A DNA stretch of 64,000 nt from Oscillospiraceae bacterium (GTDB taxonomy: Bacteria > Bacillota > Clostridia > Oscillospirales > CAG-272). Shown piece by piece: positions 8,916 to 16,500 of this stretch. Where the stretch lies: the NCBI GenBank assembly GCA_015064155.1, contig SVST01000010.1:1-64000 (forward strand). Direction: 5' to 3'. The translations under genes were made by a program, and so were the position numbers. How positions within the stretch are numbered: the stretch's first letter is position 1; each line of letters begins with the position of its first letter. The notes beneath the pieces are model-generated. The model was not told the origin of the DNA. It saw only the letters and a list, made by a program, of their open reading frames with translations, and did no database searches.

Positions 8916-9644
8916 ATGATTAAAGCCCAAAACATTACGGTTTGCTATCGAATGGCGAACGATAAAATCAGCAGCATCAAGGAATACCTCGTTGCGCTGA
9001 TGAAGCATAAGCTGAAATACGATGAATTCGTCGCGCTGCAGGACGTCAGCTTTGAGATCCGCCGCGGTGAGGTCGTTGGAATCATCGGCAACAACGGAGC
9101 CGGCAAAAGCACGCTGCTCAAGGTGATTTCCGGCATTCTGACCCCTACGAAAGGCTCGGTGGAGCTGCAGGGAAACGTGGTTCCCATGCTGGAATTGGGC
9201 AGTGGCTTCGACTTTGACCTGACCGGCAGCGAAAACATCTTTCTCAACGGAGCAATCCTCGGCTATTCCGAAAGCTTTTTGAAATCCAAGTACGACGAGA
9301 TCGTAGCCTTCTCCGAGCTTGGGGAGTTTATCAACAACCCGGTTCGAAACTATTCCTCGGGTATGATTATGCGCTTGGCTTTTTCGATTGCCTCACAGGT
9401 CAATCCCGACATTTTGATCGTGGATGAAATCCTTGCCGTCGGCGACATGGCATTCCAGGAAAAAAGCCATGCCCGCATGACCGAGATGATGAGCCACGGT
9501 ACCACGGTTTTGTTGGTATCACATAATTTGGACCAGGTTCGAAATCTTTGCGACCGCGTGATTTGGTTGGACCACGGACACATCAAAGCTGTTGGTGATA
9601 CACAAGAAATCTGCGACCAATATTATGCCTCCAATCAAAGATAA
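8916..9644 (+). CDS. Polysaccharide ABC exporter ATPase (Wzt/TagH type)
   Basis: A 242-residue nucleotide-binding subunit that powers export by the preceding permease. Walker A is GNNGAGKST (about 58-66), the signature is YSSGM (about 146-150), Walker B is ILIVDEIL followed by AVGDMAFQEKS, and the H-loop is LVSHN. The ENIFLNGAILGY segment is typical of the polysaccharide/teichoic-acid subclass. It lacks the C-terminal carbohydrate-binding extension of some Wzt proteins and ends soon after the core. ATG 8916 with GAAAGGA upstream is preferred to the ORF start at 8820, which lies inside the permease gene. Confidence 0.92.
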   Translation: MIKAQNITVCYRMANDKISSIKEYLVALMKHKLKYDEFVALQDVSFEIRRGEVVGIIGNNGAGKSTLLKVISGILTPTKGSVELQGNVVPMLELGSGFDFDLTGSENIFLNGAILGYSESFLKSKYDEIVAFSELGEFINNPVRNYSSGMIMRLAFSIASQVNPDILIVDEILAVGDMAFQEKSHARMTEMMSHGTTVLLVSHNLDQVRNLCDRVIWLDHGHIKAVGDTQEICDQYYASNQR

Positions 9645-9671
9645 TCGAACAAAAAACGCAAAAAAATATAG

Positions 9672-9716
9672 GGTGTGAGCTTGATGCAGATTGCATTTGG
9701 CTCACACCTGTTTTTA
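9672..9716. terminator. Intrinsic terminator after the ABC exporter operon
   Basis: GGTGTGAG and CTCACACC form the stem around an about 20-nt interior, followed by TGTTTTTATTT on the plus strand. The AraC gene ends just downstream on the other strand, so it may serve both. Confidence 0.75.
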
Positions 9717-10505
9717 TTTGATCGCTGATCCTGTACTGAGCTGCTCCACGTAATGCATTCGAAAATCGGTCGGACTCATTCCCGAAAATCGGTGAAAAGC
9801 ATTGGTAAAATAATACGGATTGGAATATCCGCACATCTCGGCAATTTCGGTGACGTTGTAGTCGTGGTCAATCAAAAGCTGCTTTGCGTAACGCAGACGA
9901 AGCAAAATCAAATACTGTGACGGCGTTGTATTCAGCTCTTGCCGAAATTTCCAAATCAAACCCGAATGACTCAAATAAACGCGCGCCGCCAGCATATCCA
10001 CGTCGATCTTTTCGTGCAAATGCTGATTCATATAGCGAATCGTCCGCAGCACCGCTTCACTCAGCGGGCGGTGGGTTACCTGATCTTTCGCGCCAAACAA
10101 ATAGTTTTGAACGAAGATATACTCTAAAATATGCTCAATCAGCTCTTGATTGTTCGGCATTAAAATTGCCTGCTTAATACTGTTAAAAATCGAATCCGTT
10201 TGCTCCTTCGGCAATCTCAGCTTTCCCTGCTGCAGTGCCAATCGAAAAGGATGCTCCGCCTGTGCCATAAAGGAAACGTGAAAATACGTCAAAGGAGCAG
10301 TAAGACTGCGCGTAACCGTGGTTGCTGCCGGAATAAAGGCAATTTCATTTGGGTAAATAGGTTGCGACTCCGCACCGTCGTCGGTAGAAAGGGTATACGT
10401 CCCATCCATCACCATTGCAAAACGATCCCAACGAGAGGTCACCGTCGTCTTTTCAAAGGATTCGAGATTTTCAAAAAGTCGTTGAGCAATTACCTGTATC
10501 TGCAT
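9714..10505 (-). CDS. AraC-family transcriptional regulator
   Basis: A 263-residue protein with an N-terminal cupin-like sensor part (about 1-140) and a C-terminal pair of helix-turn-helices. The second helix region reads VTEIAEMCGYSNPYYFTNAFHRFSG, the AraC signature, and the first is VDMLAARVYLSHSGLIWKFRQ. AraC proteins of this layout usually sense a sugar and activate transport or catabolism genes. Here the gene is divergent to a MATE exporter and shares its promoter region, so it probably controls that gene and itself. AGGTGAG lies upstream of the ATG. Confidence 0.88.
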   Translation of the reverse strand: MQIQVIAQRLFENLESFEKTTVTSRWDRFAMVMDGTYTLSTDDGAESQPIYPNEIAFIPAATTVTRSLTAPLTYFHVSFMAQAEHPFRLALQQGKLRLPKEQTDSIFNSIKQAILMPNNQELIEHILEYIFVQNYLFGAKDQVTHRPLSEAVLRTIRYMNQHLHEKIDVDMLAARVYLSHSGLIWKFRQELNTTPSQYLILLRLRYAKQLLIDHDYNVTEIAEMCGYSNPYYFTNAFHRFSGMSPTDFRMHYVEQLSTGSAIK

Positions 10506-10541
10506 ATCTCACCTGTTTTTACTGTAAAATTTTATAGGTTC

Positions 10542-10570
10542 ATTATAATTTAGTTTATTGTATTTGTCAA
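10542..10570 (-). promoter_or_regulatory. Consensus promoter for the AraC gene
   Basis: Minus strand TTGACA (10570-10565), 17-bp spacer, TATAAT (10547-10542); both boxes perfect. Its -35 box is next to the -35 box of the opposite promoter. Confidence 0.8.
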
Positions 10571-10586
10571 TAGGGTATGTTATAAT
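10558..10586 (+). promoter_or_regulatory. Promoter for the MATE gene
   Basis: TTGTAT (10558-10563), 17-bp spacer, TATAAT (10581-10586). It overlaps the minus-strand promoter in the -35/spacer region, so the two probably compete for polymerase. Confidence 0.75.
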
Positions 10587-10621
10587 TTTTATCGAAAAAG
10601 AAAGAAACAGGAGAAAAATCC

Positions 10622-11977
10622 ATGCGAAAGGTAGATGCCACGCAAGGCAAATTAGTGAAGCTAATCTTCGTCTATACGATTCCTTTGATTCTAACAACTC
10701 TGGTGCAACAGCTATTCACCCTTGTGGATACCGCGGTGCTTGGAAATATGGCAGACACCACGGCTGTAGCATCGGTCGGTGCAACCAATACCATCACCAG
10801 CTTGGTTTTGAACGGGATCACGGGGCTTTCCACCGGTGCCGTTATCATCCTGGCGCGCTACATCGGTCAAAAGGACGAGGAAAAGATGCGCTCCGTCATC
10901 GATACCTCGCTGATTACCGCCGTAGGCTTCGGTATCATCGTTGCAGTCCTTGGAATTCTCCTGACACCTACCCTTTTGGATTTGGTAAAATGTCCCGATG
11001 ACTGCCTGGCAGGTGCCAAGCTTTACCTGCAGATTTACATCGCCGCGGCTCCGATTACGCTGCTCTACAATTACGGTGCCGCCATTATGCGAACCATGGG
11101 AGATACGCAGCGTCCTCTGATCTATATCTCCGTCAGCGGACTTGTCAACGTTGTTTTGAACATCATTCTGTGCTTTTGCTTGGAGCAAAAGGTTGCCGCA
11201 GTTGCCATTGCAACGGTTGTATCGAAAATCATCAGTGCCGCACTCGTCTTCCATCACCTATGCCACATGGAGGGACCTGCGCGCGTATCAATCAAGAAAA
11301 TGCGATTTGATTTCAGGGCTTTCCGAAGTTTGATTCAATACGGCATCCCTACCTCCATATCAAATCTCCTGTATCCCATTGCAAATCTGCAGGTAACTCC
11401 TGCCATCAATTCCTTTGGTGTTGAGGCTGTTGCGGGAAACAGCGCCGGAAATCATATTCATGCGATCTTATCCTCTTTTGTAAGTGGCTTTGCACATGCA
11501 ACAACCACCTTTATGGGACAAAATATCGGTGCCGACAATAAAGACCGCGTCAAAAAATCGTTTTGGTATTGCTTGGGATTTGGTCTTTTAATAACGGGAG
11601 CTCTCGGCTCATTCGCTTATTTGAGTGGCGAAATTTGGCTCGGGTTGATTTTGGGACGTTCCTCCTACGAGGCGATTTACTACGGCATGATACGTATGTT
11701 TTTCGTCACACTGTTTACCTTTGTTTCCTTGACCAACAACGTGCTTCTCCATGCCCTGCAGGCATACGGCTATCCCTTTTTCGGAAGCATCAGCTCAATC
11801 TTTTTCACGCTCGGCTTTCGGATATTCTGGATGCAGCTGATCTACCCTAAGTTTGACACCTTCGATGCCGTCATGGCATGCTTCACGGTTTCGTGGACAC
11901 TGAACGCGATCTTCAACGCGATCTTCGTCGCAATAATCAGCTATCGCTACAGCAAGGGCAAATACAAAAAAATATAA
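10622..11977 (+). CDS. MATE-family multidrug/organic cation exporter
   Basis: A 451-residue membrane protein with twelve predicted helices in two homologous bundles. Family features include LVKLIFVYTIPLILTTLVQQLF at the start, VDTAVLGNM in helix 1-2, and the second-half GIPTSISNLLYPIANLQV. MATE proteins export cationic compounds using Na+ or H+. AGGAG lies 9 bp before the ATG. The neighbouring divergent AraC regulator suggests inducible expression. A terminator follows closely. Confidence 0.9.
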   Translation: MRKVDATQGKLVKLIFVYTIPLILTTLVQQLFTLVDTAVLGNMADTTAVASVGATNTITSLVLNGITGLSTGAVIILARYIGQKDEEKMRSVIDTSLITAVGFGIIVAVLGILLTPTLLDLVKCPDDCLAGAKLYLQIYIAAAPITLLYNYGAAIMRTMGDTQRPLIYISVSGLVNVVLNIILCFCLEQKVAAVAIATVVSKIISAALVFHHLCHMEGPARVSIKKMRFDFRAFRSLIQYGIPTSISNLLYPIANLQVTPAINSFGVEAVAGNSAGNHIHAILSSFVSGFAHATTTFMGQNIGADNKDRVKKSFWYCLGFGLLITGALGSFAYLSGEIWLGLILGRSSYEAIYYGMIRMFFVTLFTFVSLTNNVLLHALQAYGYPFFGSISSIFFTLGFRIFWMQLIYPKFDTFDAVMACFTVSWTLNAIFNAIFVAIISYRYSKGKYKKI

Positions 11978-11986
11978 CCAAAAGAT

Positions 11987-12020
11987 AAGCGCGCACGGAA
12001 AATCCGTGCGCGCTTTTGTC
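11987..12020. terminator. Intrinsic terminator between convergent genes
   Basis: AAGCGCGCACGGA pairs with TCCGTGCGCGCTT and is followed by TTTGTCG. It separates the MATE gene from the convergent ceramidase-like gene. Confidence 0.8.
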
Positions 12021-12025
12021 GTTTA

Positions 12026-13297
12026 TTATTCGTCCATCATTGCAAGCAGACGGTCAACAATCATGGTTCCCGCCTCCGGGATTAAGCAACTGTGATGACA
12101 CAAAGAGGTTTCATACAAATCACACTCGGGCGCAAACGCCTGCTCGGTGGGAATATAGCCGCAATAAGAATTGCAAAGCTCCACTACCAAATTATTGGCA
12201 AACTTGGACTCGGCTTTCAGTCTGTGTCCAAAATCCACAAACACCTCGCCCGGCAATGCCCAAATACAGGTGTTACCAAGAACAATCATCTGAATCCACA
12301 GCTCCTTGTAGGTGTCCTTGTTGGTCGCATGATAGTATACCAAATTGCGAATCCGCATAGTTGAGGTATCGTTTGCCAGCATCTCACGCAACGTCTGCCT
12401 CAAGCCGTCCGAATCCACCTGACGAGTGGGAATACGGATCAGCTCCTTTTTCACAAGTACTCCGCTTCCGATCGGTTTATCAGATTGCATTGCCTCGGTC
12501 ACCTTCTTTGCCAACGCACGACCGATCTCGCGGTAGGTATCGTGAGTTGCCTTCGTCACGCGGTCGTCGTTGAGATGGTTGATATCACCGCAAGTACCCT
12601 GCAAAAAGAGCGATACGAAATCGGGACCATATACCTTTTTCAGCTCCTTGGAAAGAATCGAGGAATAGTCGCCCGTGTATGCCTCGATATGTCCGCAGCA
12701 GCACTGGTGGTTGGTATAGTTGATCAGCGCACCGATCGGCTCACCGTCCCGACGGAAGGTCACCACCGAAACGGCAGGATCAATTTCGGAAAGCATTCCC
12801 TTAACGCTCATCGGACCCCGTCCGAAGGTAACAACCGAGCCGTCCTCCATAACGTAATCGCGGCAGAAAGAATATCCGTGCAGTTCGGAAGCACCGAAGC
12901 TTGCCTCTGCATCGCCCAAACGCTTGTATGCCAAGATCACAGCATCGGCAGTCAAACGGAAGCAAACGTCACGGTAAGCCGTGTCGGCATAGCAATTCAG
13001 CTCGGGAGAATCCGAAAAGGTTGCGCCCCAGTGCGTGTGGTTACTGGTCAGGCAAACACGCGAGGGATCAATGCCGGTATATTCTTGGATTCTCTTGGTA
13101 ACAATATCGTGCATTTCGGCAGGCAATGCGCAGCTGTCTATACAAACGATTGCCGCAAGCTCTCCCGCATCCTCGATTACCGCAGCCTTGACATACAAAC
13201 GGTCCTGTACGTCAGTGGCGCGTAAATCGGTGTAATGTCCCCACATCATCCCACCAAGCGGCGGTGTAATTTCAGTTTCATAAAAAGCAGCTCTCAT
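12026..13297 (-). CDS. Neutral/alkaline ceramidase-like hydrolase
   Basis: A 423-residue protein resembling the N-terminal catalytic domain of neutral ceramidases. LTSNHTHWGA (about 85-95) fits the zinc-binding HTH segment, INYTNHQCCCGH (about 205-216) a second His region, and FLQGTCGDINH (about 240) the conserved Q-x-x-x-GD-x-N/H stretch. There is no signal peptide, unlike secreted ceramidases, so it may be cytoplasmic and act on another amide substrate. ATG 13297 (MRAAFYETEI) has AAAGGAG 9 bp upstream; the ORF start at 13318 reads through that site. It has its own promoter and is monocistronic. Confidence 0.72.
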   Translation of the reverse strand: MRAAFYETEITPPLGGMMWGHYTDLRATDVQDRLYVKAAVIEDAGELAAIVCIDSCALPAEMHDIVTKRIQEYTGIDPSRVCLTSNHTHWGATFSDSPELNCYADTAYRDVCFRLTADAVILAYKRLGDAEASFGASELHGYSFCRDYVMEDGSVVTFGRGPMSVKGMLSEIDPAVSVVTFRRDGEPIGALINYTNHQCCCGHIEAYTGDYSSILSKELKKVYGPDFVSLFLQGTCGDINHLNDDRVTKATHDTYREIGRALAKKVTEAMQSDKPIGSGVLVKKELIRIPTRQVDSDGLRQTLREMLANDTSTMRIRNLVYYHATNKDTYKELWIQMIVLGNTCIWALPGEVFVDFGHRLKAESKFANNLVVELCNSYCGYIPTEQAFAPECDLYETSLCHHSCLIPEAGTMIVDRLLAMMDE

Positions 13298-13340
13298 ATC
13301 AACGACTCCTTTTTTCAAAAATACTCGTTAGAGTTACCCT

Positions 13341-13370
13341 ATTATACAACAAAACCCCTTTCCGTGTCAA
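13341..13370 (-). promoter_or_regulatory. Promoter for the ceramidase-like gene
   Basis: Minus strand TTGACA (13370-13365), 18-bp spacer, TATAAT (13346-13341). Confidence 0.75.
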
Positions 13371-13485
13371 TAGAAACTTACCATTTCCTTACCTTTTTTT
13401 GTTGAAACAAAGAAATTCGAAAGAATCCGCGCCGATTTTAAAAAGAAAAAAACAATATCTGCAAACCAAACAGCAAGAATGTATA

Positions 13486-13514
13486 TTGACAAGGCGATAT
13501 TCCCATGCTATAAT
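13486..13514 (+). promoter_or_regulatory. Consensus promoter for the KDPG aldolase/KDG kinase operon
   Basis: TTGACA (13486-13491), 17-bp spacer, TATAAT (13509-13514). It lies 137 bp before the start codon. A second TATAAT at 13596-13601 has no well-spaced -35 box. The leader 13515-13651 has a stop-free frame that I discuss in the findings. Confidence 0.8.
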
Positions 13515-13651
13515 AAAAATGTTGGTAATATCAAAAAAACAAAGAAAGCGGGATTATCCGTCAAAATTGTCAAGGAAATTACGGTGGTTTTGATTTATAA
13601 TAGACCCGATCATTTTGAACAACAGATCTATCAAAAACAGGAGAATACAAG

Positions 13652-14245
13652 ATGAAAAAGAACATGTTTGATACCGTTCGCGTAGTCCCCGTTGTGGTTA
13701 TCAAAAACATCGAGGATACCGTTCCCACGCTGTCTGCGCTTTGCGAGGGTGGATTGCCCGTTGCCGAGATTACGTTCCGTACCGCTTGCGCGGCAGACGC
13801 AATTCGCTTGGGCGTTGAAAAATTCCCCGATATGCACATCGGTGCCGGTACCGTTATCAATGCCGAGCAGGCAAACGCCGCAATCGCTGCAGGCGCAACC
13901 TTTATCGTTTCTCCGGGTCTTTCTCCCGAGGTTGCCGCAGTTTGTAAGGAAGCCGACGTCCCCTATATCCCCGGTTGCGTAACCCCCACCGAAATTATGC
14001 AGGCTCTTTCGCTGGGCATCACCACGCTCAAGTTCTTCCCCGCAAACGTCTACGGCGGTCTTTCTGCCATCAAGGCACTCTCCGCACCCTTCCCGCAGGT
14101 CAAATTCCTCCCCACGGGCGGTGTGGACATGAACAACATTTGTGAGTTTCTCGCCTTTGAAAAAATCATTGCCGTTGGCGGCAGCTTTATGATGAAGGGC
14201 GATATCAAAGAAAATTGCAAGAAATTGATGGAGGTCATTCAATGA
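13652..14245 (+). CDS. eda: KDPG / 4-hydroxy-2-oxoglutarate aldolase
   Basis: Class I aldolase of 197 residues that cleaves 2-keto-3-deoxy-6-phosphogluconate to pyruvate and glyceraldehyde-3-phosphate. VAEITFRT holds the catalytic Glu, IGAGTVI and YIPGCVTPTEIMQA follow, TLKFFPAN (about 129-136) holds the Schiff-base Lys, and FLPTGGV is the phosphate-binding loop. With the kinase immediately downstream it completes the lower part of uronate (glucuronate/galacturonate) or Entner-Doudoroff-type catabolism. AGGAG lies 10 bp upstream of ATG. Confidence 0.92.
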   Translation: MKKNMFDTVRVVPVVVIKNIEDTVPTLSALCEGGLPVAEITFRTACAADAIRLGVEKFPDMHIGAGTVINAEQANAAIAAGATFIVSPGLSPEVAAVCKEADVPYIPGCVTPTEIMQALSLGITTLKFFPANVYGGLSAIKALSAPFPQVKFLPTGGVDMNNICEFLAFEKIIAVGGSFMMKGDIKENCKKLMEVIQ

Positions 14246-15261
14246 GAGTTGTAACATTCGGCGAGCTGATGCTTCGCCTGGCACCCAACGGCTATTACCG
14301 TTTCTTCCAGAACGACCAGATGCAGGCAACCTTTGGCGGCGGTGAAGCAAACGTCGCGGTTTCGCTTGCAAACTATGGCTTGGACAGCACTTACGTCACC
14401 AAGCTCCCCAAGCATGCCATCGGGCAGGCAGCAATCGATTCGTTGCGCTACTTCGGTGTAGACACCTCAAAGGTGGTTCGCGGCGGCGATCGCGTTGGTA
14501 TCTACTACCTTGAAAAGGGTGCCTCTCAACGCGGCTCGGTCTGCATTTACGACCGCGCACATTCGGCAATCGCAGAAGCATCGGCTTCCGACTTCGATTG
14601 GGATGCCATCTTTGAGGGTGCCGATTGGTTCCACTTCACCGGAATCACCCCCGCACTCGGCAAAAACGTCGCGGCAATCTGCTTGGACGCTTGTAAGGCG
14701 GCAAAGGCAAAGGGCGTGAAAATCTCCTGCGACCTCAACTATCGCGGCAAGCTTTGGACCCGCGCAGAGGCGCGCGAGGCAATGACCGAGCTTTGCAAGT
14801 ACGTTGACGTTTGCATCTCCAACGAGGAGGACGCAAAGGACGTGTTCGGTATCGAAGCCGAGGGATCCGATATCTACGGCGGTAAGCTCAATCACGAGGG
14901 ATATAAATCGGTTGCAAAGCAGCTTGCCGACAAGTTCGGCTTTGAGAAGGTAGCCATCACGCTTCGTACCTCGATCTCTGCCAGCGATAACGACTGGGCA
15001 GGTATGCTTTACGACGGCAAAGACTATTGCTTCTCGAAATCCTACCATCTGCACATCGTTGACCGCGTGGGCGGCGGCGACTCCTTTGGCGGCGGACTCA
15101 TCTATTCGCTCCTCTCCGGTAAATCCTCTCAGGAGGCAATCGAATTTGCAGTAGCCGCATCGGCTCTCAAGCACTCGGTTGAGGGGGACTACAACCGCGT
15201 GTCTGTCTCCGAGGTTGAAAAGCTCGCAGGCGGCGACGGCAGCGGCAGAGTTCAAAGATAA
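14242..15261 (+). CDS. kdgK: PfkB-family sugar kinase, likely 2-keto-3-deoxygluconate kinase
   Basis: A 339-residue ribokinase-like enzyme that would phosphorylate 2-keto-3-deoxygluconate with ATP, giving the substrate of the aldolase encoded just upstream. TFGELMLRLAP opens the protein, TFGGGEANVAVSLA is the first PfkB signature, and DRVGGGDSFGGG (about 278-289) is the second, containing the catalytic Asp; the usual GAGD is GGGD here. The start at ATG 14242 overlaps the aldolase stop in ATGA, and GGAGGTC lies 6 bp upstream, so translation is coupled. The track start at 14215 is rejected. Confidence 0.88.
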   Translation: MRVVTFGELMLRLAPNGYYRFFQNDQMQATFGGGEANVAVSLANYGLDSTYVTKLPKHAIGQAAIDSLRYFGVDTSKVVRGGDRVGIYYLEKGASQRGSVCIYDRAHSAIAEASASDFDWDAIFEGADWFHFTGITPALGKNVAAICLDACKAAKAKGVKISCDLNYRGKLWTRAEAREAMTELCKYVDVCISNEEDAKDVFGIEAEGSDIYGGKLNHEGYKSVAKQLADKFGFEKVAITLRTSISASDNDWAGMLYDGKDYCFSKSYHLHIVDRVGGGDSFGGGLIYSLLSGKSSQEAIEFAVAASALKHSVEGDYNRVSVSEVEKLAGGDGSGRVQR

Positions 15262-15284
15262 GAGAAAAAGATAAGAGAAATATA

Positions 15285-15320
15285 TGTGGGGGAAACTTTT
15301 TAAAAAAAGTTTCCCCCACA
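15285..15320. repeat. Long hairpin 1 (possible terminator of eda-kdgK)
   Basis: Arms of 17 bp, TGTGGGGGAAACTTTTT and its complement, with a 2-nt gap. The apex is A/T-rich and the base G/C-rich, a design shared by hairpins at 15446-15479, 15624-15660 and 16501-16540. Confidence 0.65.
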
Positions 15321-15329
15321 CCCCTTTCA

Positions 15330-15453
15330 AAAACTTTCACAGCATTTTTTGTATGTGAGAGTTTTTATTTTTTTGTATCGAACTTCGATATACTGCCGTT
15401 AGCCGTCAGGTACCGCCACCCTGACGGCTCTGCCGTGGGGCGCGCGAGGATGC
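15330..15453. repeat. Direct repeat copy 1 (period 167 bp)
   Basis: It starts AAAACTTTCACAGCATTTTT and ends CGCGAGGATGC. The same sequence recurs 167 bp later with very few differences. The unit contains TCAGGGTGGCGG-type palindromic sequence (GCCGTCAGG...CCTGACGGC) and no gene. Confidence 0.75.
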
Positions 15454-15479
15454 GGTTTGTGGGGGCGCTTTTGAAAAAG
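15446..15479. repeat. Long hairpin 2
   Basis: TTTGTGGG...CCCACAAA arms with an AGC/GCGCTTTT apex. It lies between the two direct repeat copies. Confidence 0.6.
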
Positions 15480-15496
15480 CTCCCACAAACCCCCGC

Positions 15497-15620
15497 AAAA
15501 CTTTCACAGCATTTTTTGTATGTGAGAGTTTTTATTTTTTTGCATCGAACTTCGATATACTGCCGTTAGCCGTCAGGTACCGCCACCCTGACGGCTCTGC
15601 CGTGGGGGGCGCGAGGATGC
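15497..15620. repeat. Direct repeat copy 2 (period 167 bp)
   Basis: Second copy of the 124-bp unit at exact 167-bp spacing. Visible differences are TTGCATCG against TTGTATCG and GTGGGGGGCG against GTGGGGCGCG. Confidence 0.75.
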
Positions 15621-15623
15621 GTT

Positions 15624-15660
15624 TTGTTGGGGAAACTTTTGATAAAAAGTTTCCCCAACA
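15624..15660. repeat. Long hairpin 3
   Basis: TTGTTGGGGAAACTTTT and its complement AAAAGTTTCCCCAACA around GATA. The arm core GGGGAAACTTTT is the same as in hairpin 1. Confidence 0.65.
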
Positions 15661-15685
15661 CCCCTTTCAAGAACCTTTCAAGCAA

Positions 15686-15732
15686 CAGATCCTGCATATA
15701 TCCGATCGGATTTTGCAGGATCTGTTTTTTCT
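15686..15732. terminator. Terminator-like hairpin before the lipoprotein gene end
   Basis: CAGATCCTGCA pairs with TGCAGGATCTG and is followed by TTTTTT on the plus strand. It could stop plus-strand read-through from the repeat region, and also serve the minus-strand lipoprotein gene, although the T run on that side is weak. Confidence 0.6.
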
Positions 15733-15740
15733 ATCGTTTA

Positions 15741-16130
15741 TCAGGAGATTCTTTTATACACCAGGCTCTTTTTATGCCATAAACCGTCAATGGTTGGACT
15801 TTCAATGGTCAGCGTATCCTCTGCCAATATCAGTGTCCCTATAAATCGATTTTTACTCTCTTGAAAATATCCATTTTTTGCGCCCAGCAAGGAAAGCTTG
15901 TTTCCCGTCATTTTCCAGTAACCTATTTCCTGATAATTTACCCAGCAGGTTCCGTCCTCGTAAAAAACAATATGCGTTTTATCGACATCCCCACTCTCCG
16001 GTTTCCACACCCCGATTAAAGCTTTCTCAATCTCTGTGCTTTCGTCCACTTTCTTTACACACGCCGATAGGACACATACACAAAAAATCGTCAACCATAG
16101 TGCAAGCAATAAAACAAACACTCTCTTCAT
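15741..16130 (-). CDS. Small predicted lipoprotein, unknown function
   Basis: A 129-residue protein with a signal sequence ending in the lipobox VLSAC (Cys near residue 23), so the mature part of about 105 residues should be lipid-anchored outside the membrane. The mature part is rich in beta-type repeats with GVWKPESGDV, IVFYEDGTCWV and GNKLSLLGA, which recalls lipocalin-like small lipoproteins of Clostridia, but no family is assigned. The start is ATG 16130 with AGGAG 9 bp upstream; a GTG at 16133 is also possible. The leader is long and structured and contains an intrinsic terminator. Confidence 0.75.
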   Translation of the reverse strand: MKRVFVLLLALWLTIFCVCVLSACVKKVDESTEIEKALIGVWKPESGDVDKTHIVFYEDGTCWVNYQEIGYWKMTGNKLSLLGAKNGYFQESKNRFIGTLILAEDTLTIESPTIDGLWHKKSLVYKRIS

Positions 16131-16144
16131 CACTGATTTCTCCT

Positions 16145-16178
16145 AAAATAAAAAGTGCGCCGACCGAAGCCAACGCAC
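16145..16178 (-). terminator. Intrinsic terminator inside the lipoprotein gene leader
   Basis: On the minus strand a 10-bp stem (GTGCGTTGGC / GTCGGCGCAC, with G-U pairs) capped by a TTCG tetraloop is followed at once by TTTTTATTTT. It lies between the promoter (16330-16358) and the ribosome binding site, so it looks like an attenuator. Confidence 0.7.
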
Positions 16179-16322
16179 AAAAAATACATAGCTCCATTTG
16201 TCGCCAAACAAAACCTTTTATACAAACCCTAAAGCATGTGCAAAAGAAGAGCATCTGTATTTTTATCAAAAGATAAAAATACCCATGCTTCGGGTTTTTA
16301 TTCATTATTCGGTTTTGTTTGG
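16179..16322 (-). promoter_or_regulatory. Structured 5' leader, candidate riboswitch/attenuator aptamer
   Basis: On the minus strand a closing stem of AAACCC plus AAGCATG (16297-16284) pairs with CATGCTT plus GGGTTT (16238-16224). Inside it an 11-bp hairpin GTATTTTTATC/GATAAAAATAC (16282-16257) is present. A terminator stem follows downstream. I do not recognise a known riboswitch class. The ORF at 16027-16341 crosses this leader and is probably not a gene. Confidence 0.5.
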
Positions 16323-16329
16323 CAAGATT

Positions 16330-16358
16330 ATTATACCACAAAAAAGAATGTTTGTAAA
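16330..16358 (-). promoter_or_regulatory. Promoter of the lipoprotein transcript
   Basis: Minus strand TTTACA (16358-16353), 17-bp spacer, TATAAT (16335-16330). The start of transcription would be near 16323, giving a leader of about 190 nt. Confidence 0.75.
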
Positions 16359-16397
16359 CAGCAAACCGAAAAAAAACAAAAAAATAGGTACCACCCT

Positions 16398-16466
16398 CAA
16401 ACGCGAAAGCGTTTGAACAACAAGCAGGGAACGAGTCACGTTTAGCGACTCATTCCCTGCTTGTTG
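16398..16466. repeat. Two adjacent hairpins in the gene-free stretch
   Basis: CAAACGCGAAAGCGTTTG (16398-16415) is a small perfect hairpin with a GAAA loop. Next to it, 16418-16466 forms a stem of about 20 bp (CAACAAGCAGGGAA with its complement) followed by CTTTTTC on the plus strand, a terminator-like layout. Confidence 0.6.
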
Positions 16467-16500
16467 CTTTTTCAAAAGATTTTGGGGAGAGGGGTGGTTT

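Noticed and set aside
13573-13601. Second promoter for eda with TATAAT at 13596
   Set aside because: Nearest -35-like box (TTGTCA) is 23 bp away, too far for a normal SigA promoter.
16027-16341. ORF of 104 aa, minus strand
   Set aside because: Overlaps the lipoprotein gene and covers the structured leader; composition looks random and the start sits before the promoter start site.
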